A stretch of DNA of 64,000 nt from Hygrophila difformis (taxonomy: Eukaryota > Streptophyta > Magnoliopsida > Lamiales > Acanthaceae). The notes beneath the pieces are model-generated. The model saw only the letters and a list, made by a program, of their open reading frames with translations, ran no database searches and was not told the DNA's origin. Below, one piece after another: positions 11,105 to 23,411 of this stretch. The position numbers and the translations under genes were made by a program. Location: the NCBI GenBank assembly GCA_030278955.1, contig JAOANR010000005.1, positions 30,185,849-30,249,848 on the forward strand, given 5' to 3'. Numbering within the stretch: the first letter of the stretch is position 1; each line of letters starts with the position of its first letter.

Positions 11105-11962
11105 TGTAACACCCCGGATTTGATAACCCAGGCCGGGATGTCACCGTCACACCTCCCTAACAAGACACGGTTGCTCCGAGCTTGCTAAAGAGATGCAAGG
11201 CTATGGTTTTTCAGAATTTAAATCATTCAAACAGCCCATTGGAATATAATTTAAAAATAATAATATCAAAGTTGCAGCGGAGAATAATATTTAAATACAT
11301 GTATTGCAGCGGAATTTAAATATAGGGCCAACATGGCCAAAACACGGGTTAAACAGGCCCGTTCATGCAAGTCGTAACTAAATGTAGGAATTTAAAATAG
11401 AGTTTTTCCCCAAATGTTCCCATGTATGCATATGATGATGCATAATCCTCATACTCTGAAAGAAAAAGGGGAAAAATGGTTTGGGTCAGCAAAACGTGCT
11501 GAGTAAGTTAACACCTAGCATGATCTAGGGGTTTCAAAGCCTTTAATTAAATTTAATAAAAACATATGCATGCGAGACATGATTTAAATTTTAATTCATC
11601 TACTAATAATAATTTAATTACATAATTTAAAAGGCAAGGATTTCCACACGTTCATAATTTAACACACATGAAAAAGGGGTTTAACACACGTTCATAATTT
11701 AACACACATAATTTAAATAATTAAATTTTTCTCCTAAGCATGCATACAAAAATATTCCATTTACAAATTTTACCAATTTAAAGGAAATAATACTTAAATT
11801 GTGTACTTGACATGCCTTTAATCCACAATAACCATTTAGTCATGATATGAAATTTAAAGACATAATTTAAATGCATAATTTAAAGGCATGCATAAATAAA
11901 TAAATATTTTAAAAATATTAAATCTTTTATTTCCCCGTTACGTAACCATTTCTCAATGTTTT

Positions 11963-12090
11963 GTATAGCCGGTGATCCGGCGGCCGCAGCCGTTTCGTAA
12001 GTATCTCGTATAGCCGGTGATCAGGCGGCCGCAGCCGTTTCGTAAGTATCTCGTATAGCCGGTGATCCGGCGGCCGCAGCCGTGTCGTAT
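11963..12090. repeat. 45-bp tandem repeat in the element 5 LTR
   Basis: Three head-to-tail copies start at 11963, 12008 and 12053, each with TATAGCCGGTGATC and CGGCCGCAGCCGT. Confidence 0.85.
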
Positions 12091-12135
12091 TTCAAGTATT
12101 TCATTGGCCGTTTTGGCACAATTTCTCATAACATT

Positions 12136-12352
12136 CACTCTCGGCCGTTTTGGCACGAAGCGAAAAGCTAGGGGGCGTTCTATTGAACATTTCCCCCAAC
12201 GTCGGTCACTCTCGGCCGTTTTGGCACGAAGCGAAAAGCTAGAGGGGCACTTCTTCGAGCACTCACCCCCTACATAGGTCACACTCGTCCGTCTAGGCAC
12301 GATGCGAAAAGCTAGAGGGGCACTCTATCGAGCACTCACCCCCTACATAGCC
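12136..12352. repeat. About 71-75-bp tandem repeat in the element 5 LTR
   Basis: Three copies begin near 12136, 12207 and 12282, with CTCGGCCGTTTTGGCACGAA, GCGAAAAGCTAG and CACTCACCCCCTACAT. The third copy is more diverged. Confidence 0.8.
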
Positions 12353-14323
12353 AAGTATCTCATATGTTTTAATTTAGTGTAACGGGATTTTTCAAAAGTA
12401 TAGATATATCGTATTTCAAGGTCTCGACCGTTTGTTTCGATATTTCAAAATCTCTTCGATTTAAAAATAACTTGGCGTCACAGTTTACGCCTTTTTAATT
12501 CAAAAATTCATTTCAAGTCCAAAAATTCTGATATTTTCACAGTATATCAAAGACACCCTAACGAACAACTTTTGTGTTTTAACTTTTTCGAAATAAGTTG
12601 AGGAAACATGTCAAAAATCGAGTTTGTTTCACAAGCAGTGTTCTGTCCGGATTCAGGTTTGGCACAGTTCAAAGATTCGACATTTTAACATATCAAATGG
12701 ACTCCAAAAATTCTGAAATTTTATATGCACATATTAGACATGATTATCTACAACTTTCATTTATATTGCAAAGATCAAATCGGACTAGAAAATATAGAAA
12801 CAGGTTCATCAAGTTCGGACATATTCACAGGCAGATTTCGAAAATGTTTTGTCAAAACAGTTCATGTTCGATGCAATTTGAAATAACAAACATCGACGAA
12901 AATGTCTGAAATTTTTACACAACCTAGATTAATGTGTTGGGATTAAAAGTCTAGTTTTGAGTTTTTCGGTTTGAACTCTCGAAATAGGGGTTTTGGTCCG
13001 ATTTCAAATCTATCACAGTTTCAAGTTCGAATCTCAAGGCAGGTTGGTTCTCGGCCATTTTCGGATATCAAAACGCAATGAAAAATTATGAAAATTTTAC
13101 ACGAACTAGATCTATGTCTTAGGAACATTTTTTTATGTTTTAAGTTTTTCCGTTTGAGCAGTTTTAAGGGTTCGAAAAATTCACACAAAATTGTTGCGCC
13201 GAGGGTTTTTCGTGTTGACAGATTTTAGAGTTATTAAATCCATGTGTTTGGTTGCATTGTAAGTCACCCAAAACCAAGTAAGTATTAACTTACAGTGGGG
13301 ATGATGTCTAGGATGTTTTGGATTGATCGCGGCGCCCACGCTTGCTACGAATACGTCCCAATTACTCCGTCTCCTTTCCGTTGGCCCCGAAACGAAATCG
13401 AACGTAAAAATCTAGGGTTAGATCGGATTTTTGAATTCGTAAACTTAAACGAAAACCTATGGACAACTTACCACAATCTGGAACACTAGAAATGTTGCTC
13501 TCCACGCCTTCTTCGTCGATTTTCGTCGCCGGAAAGTGATTGGAAAGTCGTCGGATCGGTTTTGGATGAACAAGGGAGAAGTTTTGAGAGTTTGGGAGTA
13601 ATGGGGGCTGCCACTTCGAAATTTTGGGTTCATTGTGAGTGTCTGATCCCCTCAAACCCGTCCATATACTCCTTCCCTCGACCGGGATTGAGTTTCCAAA
13701 GTCGGGGGTCGAAAATAAGGTAAGAAATCGTCGAAATCCGCAATACGATCGCCTTCTGCTATTTGGCGCGCCTTTGGCGCGGTTTTTAGGGAAAAACCGC
13801 CCGGCCACCGCGCCAGCCCCGGCTGGGCTGCGGTCCATGCCGGGCCGTGCATTCCGTCGGGCCTTTTCGCCTCTCTTTCGGACTTCTGTCCTCCTACGTT
13901 TTCGGGCTCGATTTTTCGGGTCATTCTCGGATCATAAATTCTTATCTTAAATTTATCTCGACTCAAATGAATTTCATGTTTGAAATCTTAAGTCCGTCGG
14001 TCTCGGGTTCGTCGGCTTCCAATTCGTCGTCTTTTGACTCCCGTGCAATAACTTGTGTAATTAAATTTCTTCCGACTTCACGGGTTCTTGGAATTAGAAT
14101 TGTTTTCCTTCTTGAATTTAATTCCAATTATTTTGACTCAATTCATGGAATGTCTTCGGGCTTCCTTCCCCCCTTTTATTCCATTTTGAATTTTGAATCT
14201 ATCGGCGTTTCATTTCCGAGTAATAATTTATTGTGATAAATTATTTTCTTCTTCTCGGAGATATTTCGACATTAATCGGAATCAATTATATTTTGGACGT
14301 TGATAAAAATCTAGGGTATTACA

Positions 14324-14633
14324 GTCTACCCTCCCTTAAGAATCAACTTCGCCCTCGAAGTTGTGTTTCGGCTTTTCTCGCGCTAAGAGTTAGGGTCCTT
14401 TTGTTTACTTTATTATTTTGCGATATTGTATTATTGAATTATTGTTCGATTGTTGATTGTTTGTTGTTTGATTATTGTTCGACTGAACCCAGAATTGAAA
14501 TTTCCAAGTTGCCTACGTACCCTGTGAAGGGATCAAGTCATGACGTAGTTCAAAACAATTTGGATTTGTTTATTTGGGATACAAAATATTCGGGTTTCAA
14601 AAATAAATGCTTATGCATTCTTACGGGGTATTA
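14324..14633 (-). mobile_element. 3' noncoding end of element 5 with polypurine tract
   Basis: On the minus strand it carries AAGGGAGGGTAGAC directly before the LTR, and CAACTTCGAGGGCGAAGTTG, matching element 4 at about 59250-59293. The TGATCCCTTCACAGGGTACG motif also has a counterpart in element 4 (59149-59170). At 14633 it meets LTR sequence of element 3 in the other orientation; pol of element 5 is absent. Confidence 0.65.
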
Positions 14634-16162
14634 CAATCCTTATTGAGTTGAGTATCTTTCTGGAAAATTTTATAATTTTTAGAACTCGTATGAAAAAGTT
14701 ATGGGATCCGCTTTATCGAAAGGTCGAAATCTCTTTTTGTTGAAATCTAAGAAATGATAGTGTTTTCTGAAATCCACATTTTTGAAGGTCTCAAGTGTCT
14801 CAAAGCCAAATGATTTCTTCATGAAAAATATTTATATATGTGTTATCTACTTTGTGGTAAAATTTTAGAATTTTTGGTCTCGAATTACTATTTTTAAAAC
14901 CTGTTGAAAATTATAGAGTCACTATTGAATTTCTGGCAGAATACATGTTTTGAAAAGAACTCAATTTTTGAAATGTTTCCATGCCTTATTTTGAAAAGTG
15001 TAAAACATGAAACTTGTTCAACTATGTGTTGAGTATCTACAGTTTAAATTTCATAGCAATCGCCTTTCATATGAATTTTTAAACTGACTTGGCGTAAACT
15101 GCGATGTTGGACTTGATTTTTTTGGTCCAAATGAGAAATGTTGGATTTTGAGATCCATGAAATGATATTTTCATATTTATGAGATATTGGGAGTTAAATG
15201 TTGAAATGATATTTGGCATTATTGAATGCCCTTGTTATGAGGTTACTCCCTTGATATTGTTGAAAACTCTTTTAAAGAGGATATTATGTGGAAAATTATG
15301 GAAAACTCTTTTAAATCCATTGTGCACTATTAACTTGAGTAAGATGCCATACTTGATAGAGGGCTAATGTACTAGGGATGTGTTTTGCGGGGCCTCCCCC
15401 TCTAAATATGCCAAGACGGCATTGTTGATAACTTGTGCCAAAACGGCATTGTTGCATGTATGAGTCTATACTCTTGGGTGTATCCGTGATGGGTTACCCA
15501 AGGCTCCGGAGTGTGTCTGTATATGAGTCCGCTGCATGCTGATAATGACTTATGATCGATATGATATGATATGATATATGGAAAATGGTGTCCTCTTGTG
15601 CATAGTTGTTACAATGGTAAGAATGAAAGTTATTTATTTTATTAAAGGTAATGTGTGTGATCATTTTAAAAGGAAAAGTGAAAATTATTATTATTATTAT
15701 TTTTTGAGTGTCAACCACTATTTTAAAACGCACTTCTTAAAGTGGAGCGGTTTGACTTACTCAGTACCATTGTACTGATAAAAAGTTGTTGTGTTATCTT
15801 TTTACAGATATTGGAGCTGACATATGAACTGCATCTCATGACATGAGCATTTGGGGATGGGATTAACTTTCATCAAAAGATTGTTGCTTTAAGGAACCAC
15901 GTACTTTTAAATATTAATGTCCTATATATTGCCTTTAGTTTATGCTTCCGCGTGAGAAAGAACAATGATTCTGGTATTAAGTACTTTAAATTTTCTTATG
16001 TCTATATTTTATAAAATTGGCAATTATTTTTAAAGTTCATACTACAAAAAATTATATTTAGCCGTAGCACTTGTCAATTAAGTTAGCCAAAGGGCGAGCC
16101 TGACTGACAAGTGTGGCGGTAACATTCTGAAACCTTATAAGGATGAATTTCGGGGTGTTACA
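14634..16162 (+). repeat. 5'-truncated LTR of Tekay-like element 3
   Basis: It ends CGGGGTGTTACA three bases before a primer site, so it is a 5' LTR. Its middle resembles element 4's LTR (for example GCCAAGACGGCATTG and the CTCCGGAGTG region, against 52530-52600). Roughly the first kilobase is missing, judged against element 4. Confidence 0.7.
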
Positions 16163-16165
16163 GAG

Positions 16166-16177
16166 TGGTATCAGAGC
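16166..16177 (+). promoter_or_regulatory. Primer-binding site of element 3 (tRNA-iMet)
   Basis: A perfect TGGTATCAGAGC lies 3 bases after the LTR end. Confidence 0.85.
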
Positions 16178-16851
16178 GTATTTTTAAACTCTAAGTATTT
16201 GTAAACTGTTAAATATAGAACTGCATGAGATGATTCTGTCTAAGGAGTCTGGTTTGTAAAGATTGCCCGTCAGCCGGTGGCTCTACCAGTCTTTCCTGGG
16301 AATCAACTTTGTAGCTCTATATTTTAACTAGTTGGCAAATTACTTAGAAGGCGGTACCCTCTAATCTTAGCATTTCTTGGTTAAGTTAGCAGCAAGGCGA
16401 GCTTGACTAAGGGATGCGACAGTTTAACTCCGGTTTATGGATTTAAAAAAAAAGTCCATTTTGAGAAAGAAATATGCAAAATATTTTTCAAAGGCCCAAA
16501 TGGGCTATGTTAAATTTTGAAACTTAGAAATTATTTTTGGGGTGGGGACATATACATTCATGAGCATGCATCATTTTCTATAAAATTTTTTCTAAAAAAA
16601 ATATTGTTATGATATACTAAGTCAGTTGAGCTTATCATAAATGCTCTTTTTAAATTCTCTATCTTGTAATATTTTCTAGATTTATGAAATAAAGCTTGTT
16701 ATTTCATTCCTTCTGGTTAATCTCTAAATAAAGTCATACTCCTAACTTAGACATTCTGCGTTAACTCATCCTTATACTATGACCTAACGAATTTTAGGAC
16801 ATAATCATCCCTTAGACTTGAACGCACTCTTGCTTAACCATCCTTAGCAGA
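16178..16851 (+). other. Untranslated leader of element 3
   Basis: AT-rich sequence between PBS and gag, no long open frame. Element 4 has an extra small ORF in its corresponding region; none is seen here. Confidence 0.5.
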
Positions 16852-17924
16852 ATGGCACCCCGTGCAAGGACTAGAAAAACCCTCCGAAGTGTTAATGCCC
16901 TCAACAACATGGAGCCACACCAAAATCCGAACATGACTAACCACGAAGTGCCAACAACACAGGGTGTATCCAATCAACAAGCTGTACCACCTGCACACAA
17001 CATATATCACCCTAACATCACCAACAATCAGGGCGTTGGACACAACATGGTACCTCCTAATCAGGGAGCACCCAACAACCAAACCCCTCAGAATCGAAAC
17101 ACGCCAAACTCGCTTGACAATGATCGCCTAAGGATCATTGAGCAAATGCTCATTGCCTTGGGTCAGGGTCAAATTAATCAAGCCACAGCAGCTGTGCCGC
17201 CACCTCAAGCCCAGCTCAATCACCTAGTAGTGGTAAATCAATACAGACCACCTCGTTATGATGGGCAGGAGGACCCTACTAAATTGGGGGATTGGATAAA
17301 AAGTTTCAACAAGCTACTTGAGGCGACTCGTTGCCCAGATGAGCAGAAGATTACTGTAGCCTCGTACTTTTTAGGAGGTGACGCAGATGACTGGTGGCAG
17401 TTACAGAAGAGAGAGCTAGATGATCATGAGGAGTATACATGGGAAAACTTTACAGAAGCTCTAAGAGAAAGGTTTTACCCGATGAGTACCAAAGCAGCAA
17501 TGTATGAAGAGTTTCTAACGTTACGACAAGGAGCACAACCTGTACAAGAATACTATGTCAGATTCAAGGAGTTAGTCAGATTTGCTCCTAAGTTAGTCTC
17601 CACCGATGCCAAGAAGGCACAGAAATTCGAAATGGGATTAAACCTCTCCATTAGAGAAGTGGTGGCTGGAGTTCAGTATCCTACCCTCCAAGCGATCTAC
17701 GATCGAGCTGTCGCAGTTTCTCGTGTACAACAGATGAAGAGAAAAGCCGGGGAGTCTAGCCGCGGGTTCCAAGGACAGGACAAGAGGATTCGGGACAACC
17801 GAGGAAGCAACAACAACAACAACCACCTCAGCAACAATAAAGGCAGTATTCGAGGTGGGCAGAATCGACCCGTCCAGGGAAACAAAGGAAGGGGCAACAA
17901 TGGTACTAGAAACCATGAAGGGTA
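16852..17924 (+). pseudogene. gag: gag of Tekay-like element 3, cut by insertion of element 2
   Basis: The capsid-type protein of a gypsy retrotransposon, which would form the particle that packages its RNA. It starts at ATG 16852 (MAPRARTRK) and runs 357 codons before the Athila LTR begins at 17925. The N-terminal 100 residues are Asn/Gln/Pro-rich. The retrotransposon gag domain (about residues 125-285) shows YRPPRYDGQEDP, DDWWQ, RERFYPMS, VQEYYVRFKELVRFAP and QKFEMGLN. The following basic, Gly/Asn-rich tail leads to the expected zinc knuckle, which lies beyond the break. It aligns along its length with element 4's gag. The open frame is intact up to the insertion; the rest of element 3 lies beyond 64000. 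Confidence 0.9.
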
Positions 17925-18269
17925 TGATAATGGCCAAAATTGTCCATTATTTCCAATCCATTTCCGTGTCTAAGACGGACATTTTGATCGTATTCCCATC
18001 TTATTTTAATGAGAAAGCAGTTGAATTCGACAGATTGATGCGAGTTTGTAAGAAAAATAAGCTGGCAATGAAAGACACAAAAATATGCAATGTTAATTGC
18101 ATTTGTGTTAGAAAAATTCAAAAACATGAAAAAAGGAAAAAGAAAAGAAAAAGGAATGAAAAGATGGGCAAAAGAATAAAATAGCCCACAAAAATAAAAA
18201 AGATGGGAAAAAGAATGAAAATCCCACAAATTGAAATTTTGGTTAAGTGTTGAAGAAGGAAAGAGCAAC

Positions 18270-18610
18270 CAATTCGGTCTGTTGCAATTCGGTCTACACC
18301 AAATTGACCCCTAGACCGAATTGCACTTCGGAAAGAAGAAGACCCTGAGCAGAAAAGAAGAGAAGGAGGTCGATACTATGCAATTCGGTTTAGACCGAGT
18401 TCGATATTATGCAATTCGGTCTAGACCGAATTAAGTGCATAGATCGAATTGCCTCAAACAAAGAAGCCAAGCAGGAGCCATCATCAGTTCGACAAGGCCA
18501 ATTCGGTCTACCCATAGACCGAATCACCACATTCCATGCTCGAGATCAAGAAGAAAGACCTCATTTCACCAATTTGGTCTAAACCGAACTGCTTGAGGAG
18601 ACCGAACCAC
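18270..18610. repeat. AATTCGG palindrome array A (element 2 LTR, upstream of TATA)
   Basis: Irregularly spaced half-sites AATTCGGTCT and AGACCGAATT, some paired into palindromes, including a perfect AATTCGGTCTAGACCGAATT at 18413-18432. It ends about 80 bp before the LTR TATA box. Spacers are unique sequence of variable length. Confidence 0.9.
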
Positions 18611-18692
18611 ATTCGAAACTGCAACTTTGAGCACGTGAGAAATGCATGACACTGTGGATGGGCCCTGATGGGCCTAGGGTTCTGAGAAGAAG

Positions 18693-18699
18693 TATAAAA
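18693..18699 (+). promoter_or_regulatory. LTR TATA box, element 2
   Basis: TATAAAA in GAAGTATAAAAGCTGACC. The same site is conserved in both LTRs of element 1 (24297-24303 and 40494-40500, minus strand). A likely core promoter for the genomic RNA. Confidence 0.65.
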
Positions 18700-19586
18700 G
18701 CTGACCTTCCTCAACACAAGAAAGAATCCGAACACTAACATTTGGACAATTGCTGGGAGACAAAAAGAAGGAGCAGAAGGTTCTCCACCCCTTAAGGGTT
18801 AGGTAGGTAGTTTAGTTAGTTAGTTTACTTTTCATGCTTGTAGTGTAGTTTTAATGCTTTTGATCTTAGTTTATTTTTATAGAAGCTTGTCACTACCTTT
18901 AGTGTAGCCATTACCATAAAATTTAAATGCTTTGTAGTTATAATGAACCCTACCTTCAAGCTAATGATGGTTTTAAAGTTATTTGTTGCTTTCATGTGTC
19001 AATACAAGAAAGAATCCAGAAATGGGTTTTTATTTCAAGTGTTTGGCACTTATTTAATGCTCTCCTTAGCAATAAATGTTAGAATGTTTGTTTGTTTCAA
19101 CTAGGTTACATTTATTATGTCCTAGTTGACTTACATTCTCAATAAATGCATGTTTAGTGGGTTCTTGGCTTGTTCTTACACCTTAGTGATTCAAATGAGT
19201 GTTCTTAGGTTTTAGATGATTTTAGGTTTGTTAGAATTTATTTTTAGGTTTATTCTGTAGCCGTTTTAATCTCTTTTTGCTAGCTTATTGTTGCCTTAGA
19301 TAATGTAGGTGTTCTTATTTTTATGCATGTGTTCTTATTATTCTTAGATGTTTAGGTCTCTGATCTTTGATTGCTTGTTTGTAGAATTAAGGTTTGATTC
19401 ATGCCAATACCTGCTAGACACGTAACCTACTATGCCTATTTTCCTTAAAACACTCATTAGTGTGGCTGTGAGGTGACATTGATGTGAAATGAAGGATTTC
19501 GTAAATCTTATCCATCATGAACCACACAGTGTAAACCGAACCTACACTTATGAGTTCAAAATATCTTTTATGTGAGAAAAGACATG

Positions 19587-20160
19587 CAATTCGATTTGAG
19601 GCAATTCGGTCTAAACCGAATTGCCCATGAGAATGGAATTGCATGGCAAAAATACTTGTTGAATGTCTTATTTTAAAATCTATATGCAATTCGGTCTAAG
19701 CAATTCGGTCTAAACCGAATTGCCCATAAGACCGAATTGCATAGCAAAAATTGTTCTCATATGGTGCACAAGCAATTCGGTCCGTGCGAATTCGGTTTAG
19801 ACCGAATTCCTCCCATAGATCGAATTGATCTTGTACACCATATTGTATGCATTCCATCTCCTCATGCCTTAGTTTATTTTCTTTTTCTTACCAATTCGAA
19901 TTGTCCAATTCGGTCTAGACCGAATTCAATTGGCAATTCGAATTACCCTCATTTTGGGGTAAATGCCTTAGCCAAATTTGAGTAAAGTAATGACTTCGTC
20001 AATTCGAATTGTCCAATTCGGTTTAGACCGAATTGCTCTGACAATTCGAATTAGAGGATGCCTCATGCCTTTACAAGGATTAATTGGGCATGGTGTTACT
20101 TCATACATCATGCATCCTCAATTCGACCTAATTTGCATTTTTCCCAATAGACCAAATTGC
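19587..20160. repeat. AATTCGG palindrome array B (element 2 LTR, downstream)
   Basis: Half-sites and palindromes, perfect at 19907-19926, mixed with a second palindrome CAATTCGAATTG flanking it on both sides. It lies about 0.9-1.45 kb downstream of the LTR TATA box. Confidence 0.9.
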
Positions 20161-22815
20161 TTTCTTCCTTCTACTTTCAAAACTCCAAAAATATTTTATT
20201 TCTTGAGTTGTGTAATGAAACTTTTGACAATTTTGTCAACACGAGCTTTTCTAAAATATCATCCCAAGTTGAATTTATTAAATGAAAAGAGTTATGATTC
20301 GTGGGAAAGGGGTTTAAGGATATATTCCACTTTTATTACTCATGTGGGAAACTTTGATTTCAAACGGCGCTGTGGACCTCCCCGGCATGAAACTTTTGAC
20401 AATTTTCCGCCTTGAAGATCCTCGCCATGAAACTTTTGACAAGTTCTCACTGCATGAATATTTTCTGAAACATAATAATCCTGGTTTTCAATTTTATTTA
20501 ATGAAACCAATTTATGAAGATGGATTTGGGATTAGGGATATATTTATAGGTTGTCACGTTTTTATTACTCGTGTTAAGAAACTGTGCCCCCGAAAGCGCA
20601 CGGTGTCAAAAATTGCAGTAATTTTGTAGTAAGACCGGATCGTTCACTGGAGGATGTGCGATAGAAGCAGGGCCCACGTCGTTTACTAAGATTTTCCACT
20701 CGGTTACTCGATTCAAGTTTTGCAATGATTTCTAACAACTACTTGACAATAATTTAAAATAGATTATGGAAGCAATAAAATTATTCTACAAAGCATGGTA
20801 AAATTAGTCTAAAAAGCAATTAATTATATTCTAAGAAAGCAATAAGAATTATGCTAAGAAAGCAGGTAAAATTATTCTATGAAAGCAGATTTAAAAATAT
20901 GACAGAAGGGGCAGGGAGAAAATAATAAAGATTGGACAAGATTCAGATGAAACACAATTAAACTTCCATTTTAATTACACAAATCTTTGTTTGGGATAAT
21001 CCTTTCAGTTAGCTAACTCTCATGCTTCCTATACCATGTTCCCTTTAAAAGACAGGTACTTACAGTGAGGATTTACATGCCTTAAGACAACAAAATCTAA
21101 GATACGATAGATATGCAACTGCCCCCACGCAGAGGAATGTTATTTATCCATGGTGGATAAGCAACACCTGACACATCATTAGTTGACATGCCAAGTACTT
21201 CTATCCTCTCCTTGTCACACCCAAAGTCCAAATCTAATCCCGAACTAATCCATAACTCTTAAACCTTACAACCGGCGGCCAACCTCTAATTCTTCCGAGT
21301 GACCTCTATGAAAGCATTTTAAAGAAAGCGATAAAGAAAGCAGTAAAGAAAGCATTTAAAAACCTATCACTCGGAAGTCTTAAAAATCATCTCATTCTGT
21401 TAGTATAAAAGAGCCCCTGGTCTTGGTGACCAGATGCAGATTTAGAACTTCCCAAATATCAGTAAGCCACAGGGCTTATAACATCCGGTTAGTTATGAGA
21501 TACATATATGAGTGGAACAGACCTATGAAGATTTATTCCGAAAGTACTCACTCAAGACTCAATTTTAGGCTTTGGTGGGAGAAGATAGCAGTTGAAAGAA
21601 TACTCAACCCTACCTTAGAAATTAACCAAGGCCTATATGTTGTTCCTCTAATATTAATTATCACATCTTATCCGAATCCAAGTGGACACTGATTCGATGC
21701 AACACTTAATAAAAGATTTCCAACACACATTAATTTTGAGAAACAAATAGATATTTGAAAATCATTCCCTAAACAGGTACTAAACTCTCAATTAAAACAC
21801 AGATCCTTTCAGTCTAGGTGAGACCTAATCGCTGACTCTGCTTCTAAGTTCTCAAAATCAACCCCCAGTAGAATATGAGTTAGTCATAATTGTCGAATTT
21901 ATCCCTTACTCAGATCCGGATTTTATAAAGTGATTTTTGTGGAAATTTATTATGGAACATCTGATTAAGATCAAGACTTCTATGTCCAAGGAGAAGGATC
22001 TCCAAAATATTATAGACCACAATATCTACATAATAATATCATGCATACATGTATATGAGAAGTAAAATAGAATACCCCAAAATATATGGTGGGGTTAGAC
22101 AGAAGTTGATACACAATGATGGATTAGCTTGATATAAGAAGAAATTGGCTAAAGAGAATGCCAGAAATAATTGGAGTTATCCGGACGGCAAACATCTGCT
22201 ATCCGGTTCCTAAGTATTCCAGATGGAATGATTTTTAGACAGTGGAATGCCTTAAGTGACAGTTGCCGCCGTCATCTTAGACTTCACTATCTGTGAATTT
22301 GGATGAAAACCCACATGTTCTATTACTGTAATAATTATTAGATAACATTGGCATATATCATCTATTATTACTACAACTCTAGATTCATGTTTGAAATTAA
22401 GATAAAGAAAAGAAAACTGTATCCGGATAGGAGTCAGCTGAGCAGCTGTCATAATCCCGGATGGACGAACCGCCAAGGCTTCCACCGACCACTATCCGAA
22501 CCATGCAAAATAACAACTAGTAATTAATACTCAGAATACGAGCTAGTTATCCGTGTGGGAATACCCGCCAACATTAGTCTGATATATTTCTTACTAGTTG
22601 TTCATACACACAATGAAAGTGAAAATAAACAAAATTAAGAAAATGTTTTAGGTATTGTGTGAGTGTTAATCACACAATAAATAGACACTAATGAGTTGAG
22701 ATGTGTAATGGATAAAATTATTAGGTGTAATAGGCCTAGGCCCAATATACCCATGCAACTTACAAAACTCAAGTAATAAAATGTTTTTGGAATTTTGAAA
22801 GTAGAAGGAAGAAAG

Positions 22816-23411
22816 CAATTCGGTCTATTGGGCAGAATGCAAATTAGACCGAATTGAGGATGCATGAGGTATGAATTAATACCGTGCTCAGTTAATCCTT
22901 GTAAAGTCATGAAGCATCCTCTAATTCGAATTGTCAAAGCAATTCGGTCTAAACCGAATTGGACAATTCGAATTGATGAATTCATTCCCTCACTCAAAAT
23001 TTGGCTAAGGCATTTACCCCAAAGTGAGGGTAATTCGAATTGCCAATTGAATTTGGTCTAGACCGAATTGGACAATTCGAATTGGTAAGAGACAAGGAAA
23101 ATAAACTAAGGCATGAGGGGATGTCATGGATACAATGTGGTGTACAAGGTCAGTTCGATCTATGGGAGGAATTCGGTCTAAACCGAATTCGCACAGACCG
23201 AATTGCTTGTGCACCATATGAGAACAATTTTTGCTATGTAATTCGGTCTCACGGGCAATTCGGTATAGACGGGCAATTCGGTATAGACCGAATTGCCTAG
23301 ACCGAATTACATATAAATTTTCAGGTAAGGCATTCAACAAATATTTTTGCCATGCAATTCCATTCTCATGGGCAATTCGGTCTAGACCGAATTGCCTCAA
23401 ATCGAATTGCA
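22816..23411. repeat. Palindrome array B in 3' LTR of element 1
   Basis: Perfect AATTCGGTCTAGACCGAATT at 23374-23393, plus many half-sites and the CAATTCGAATTG motif. A short local duplication of GGGCAATTCGGTATAGAC lies near 23255-23290 and is absent from the other LTR. Confidence 0.9.

Larger units (their letters stand above)
11105..14323 (-). repeat. 3' LTR of a Tekay/Del-like gypsy element (element 5)
   Basis: 3219 bp. On the minus strand it starts TGTAATACCCTAGA and ends CCGGGGTGTTACA, the same terminal words as the Tekay LTRs at 50762 and 59294 and the LTR ending at 16162. The element-strand 3' end (GGGAGGTGTGACGGTGACATC region, + strand 11140-11175) is clearly related to the end of element 4's LTR. 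It has a GC-rich block (about 13740-13900) as in element 4. A polypurine tract lies just outside at 14324-14337. No matching 5' LTR is in the window. Confidence 0.8.
17925..20215 (+). repeat. Element 2 5' LTR, part 1
   Basis: 2291 bp matching the reverse complement of element 1's LTRs from TGATAATGG to the TGTAA site. It carries palindrome array A, a TATA box and array B. It continues at 41333 after element 1. Confidence 0.88.

Noticed and set aside
13295..13966. Several overlapping open frames on both strands in the element 5 LTR
   Set aside because: They lie in the GC-rich part of an LTR; similar shadows occur at the same place in element 4's LTRs. No family recognised.
20342..20629. Repeated 90-130-codon frames at the LTR ends (also 36553-36945 and 43363-43725)
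   Set aside because: They are in the LTR, contain the fossil PBS, and their frames vary between copies.
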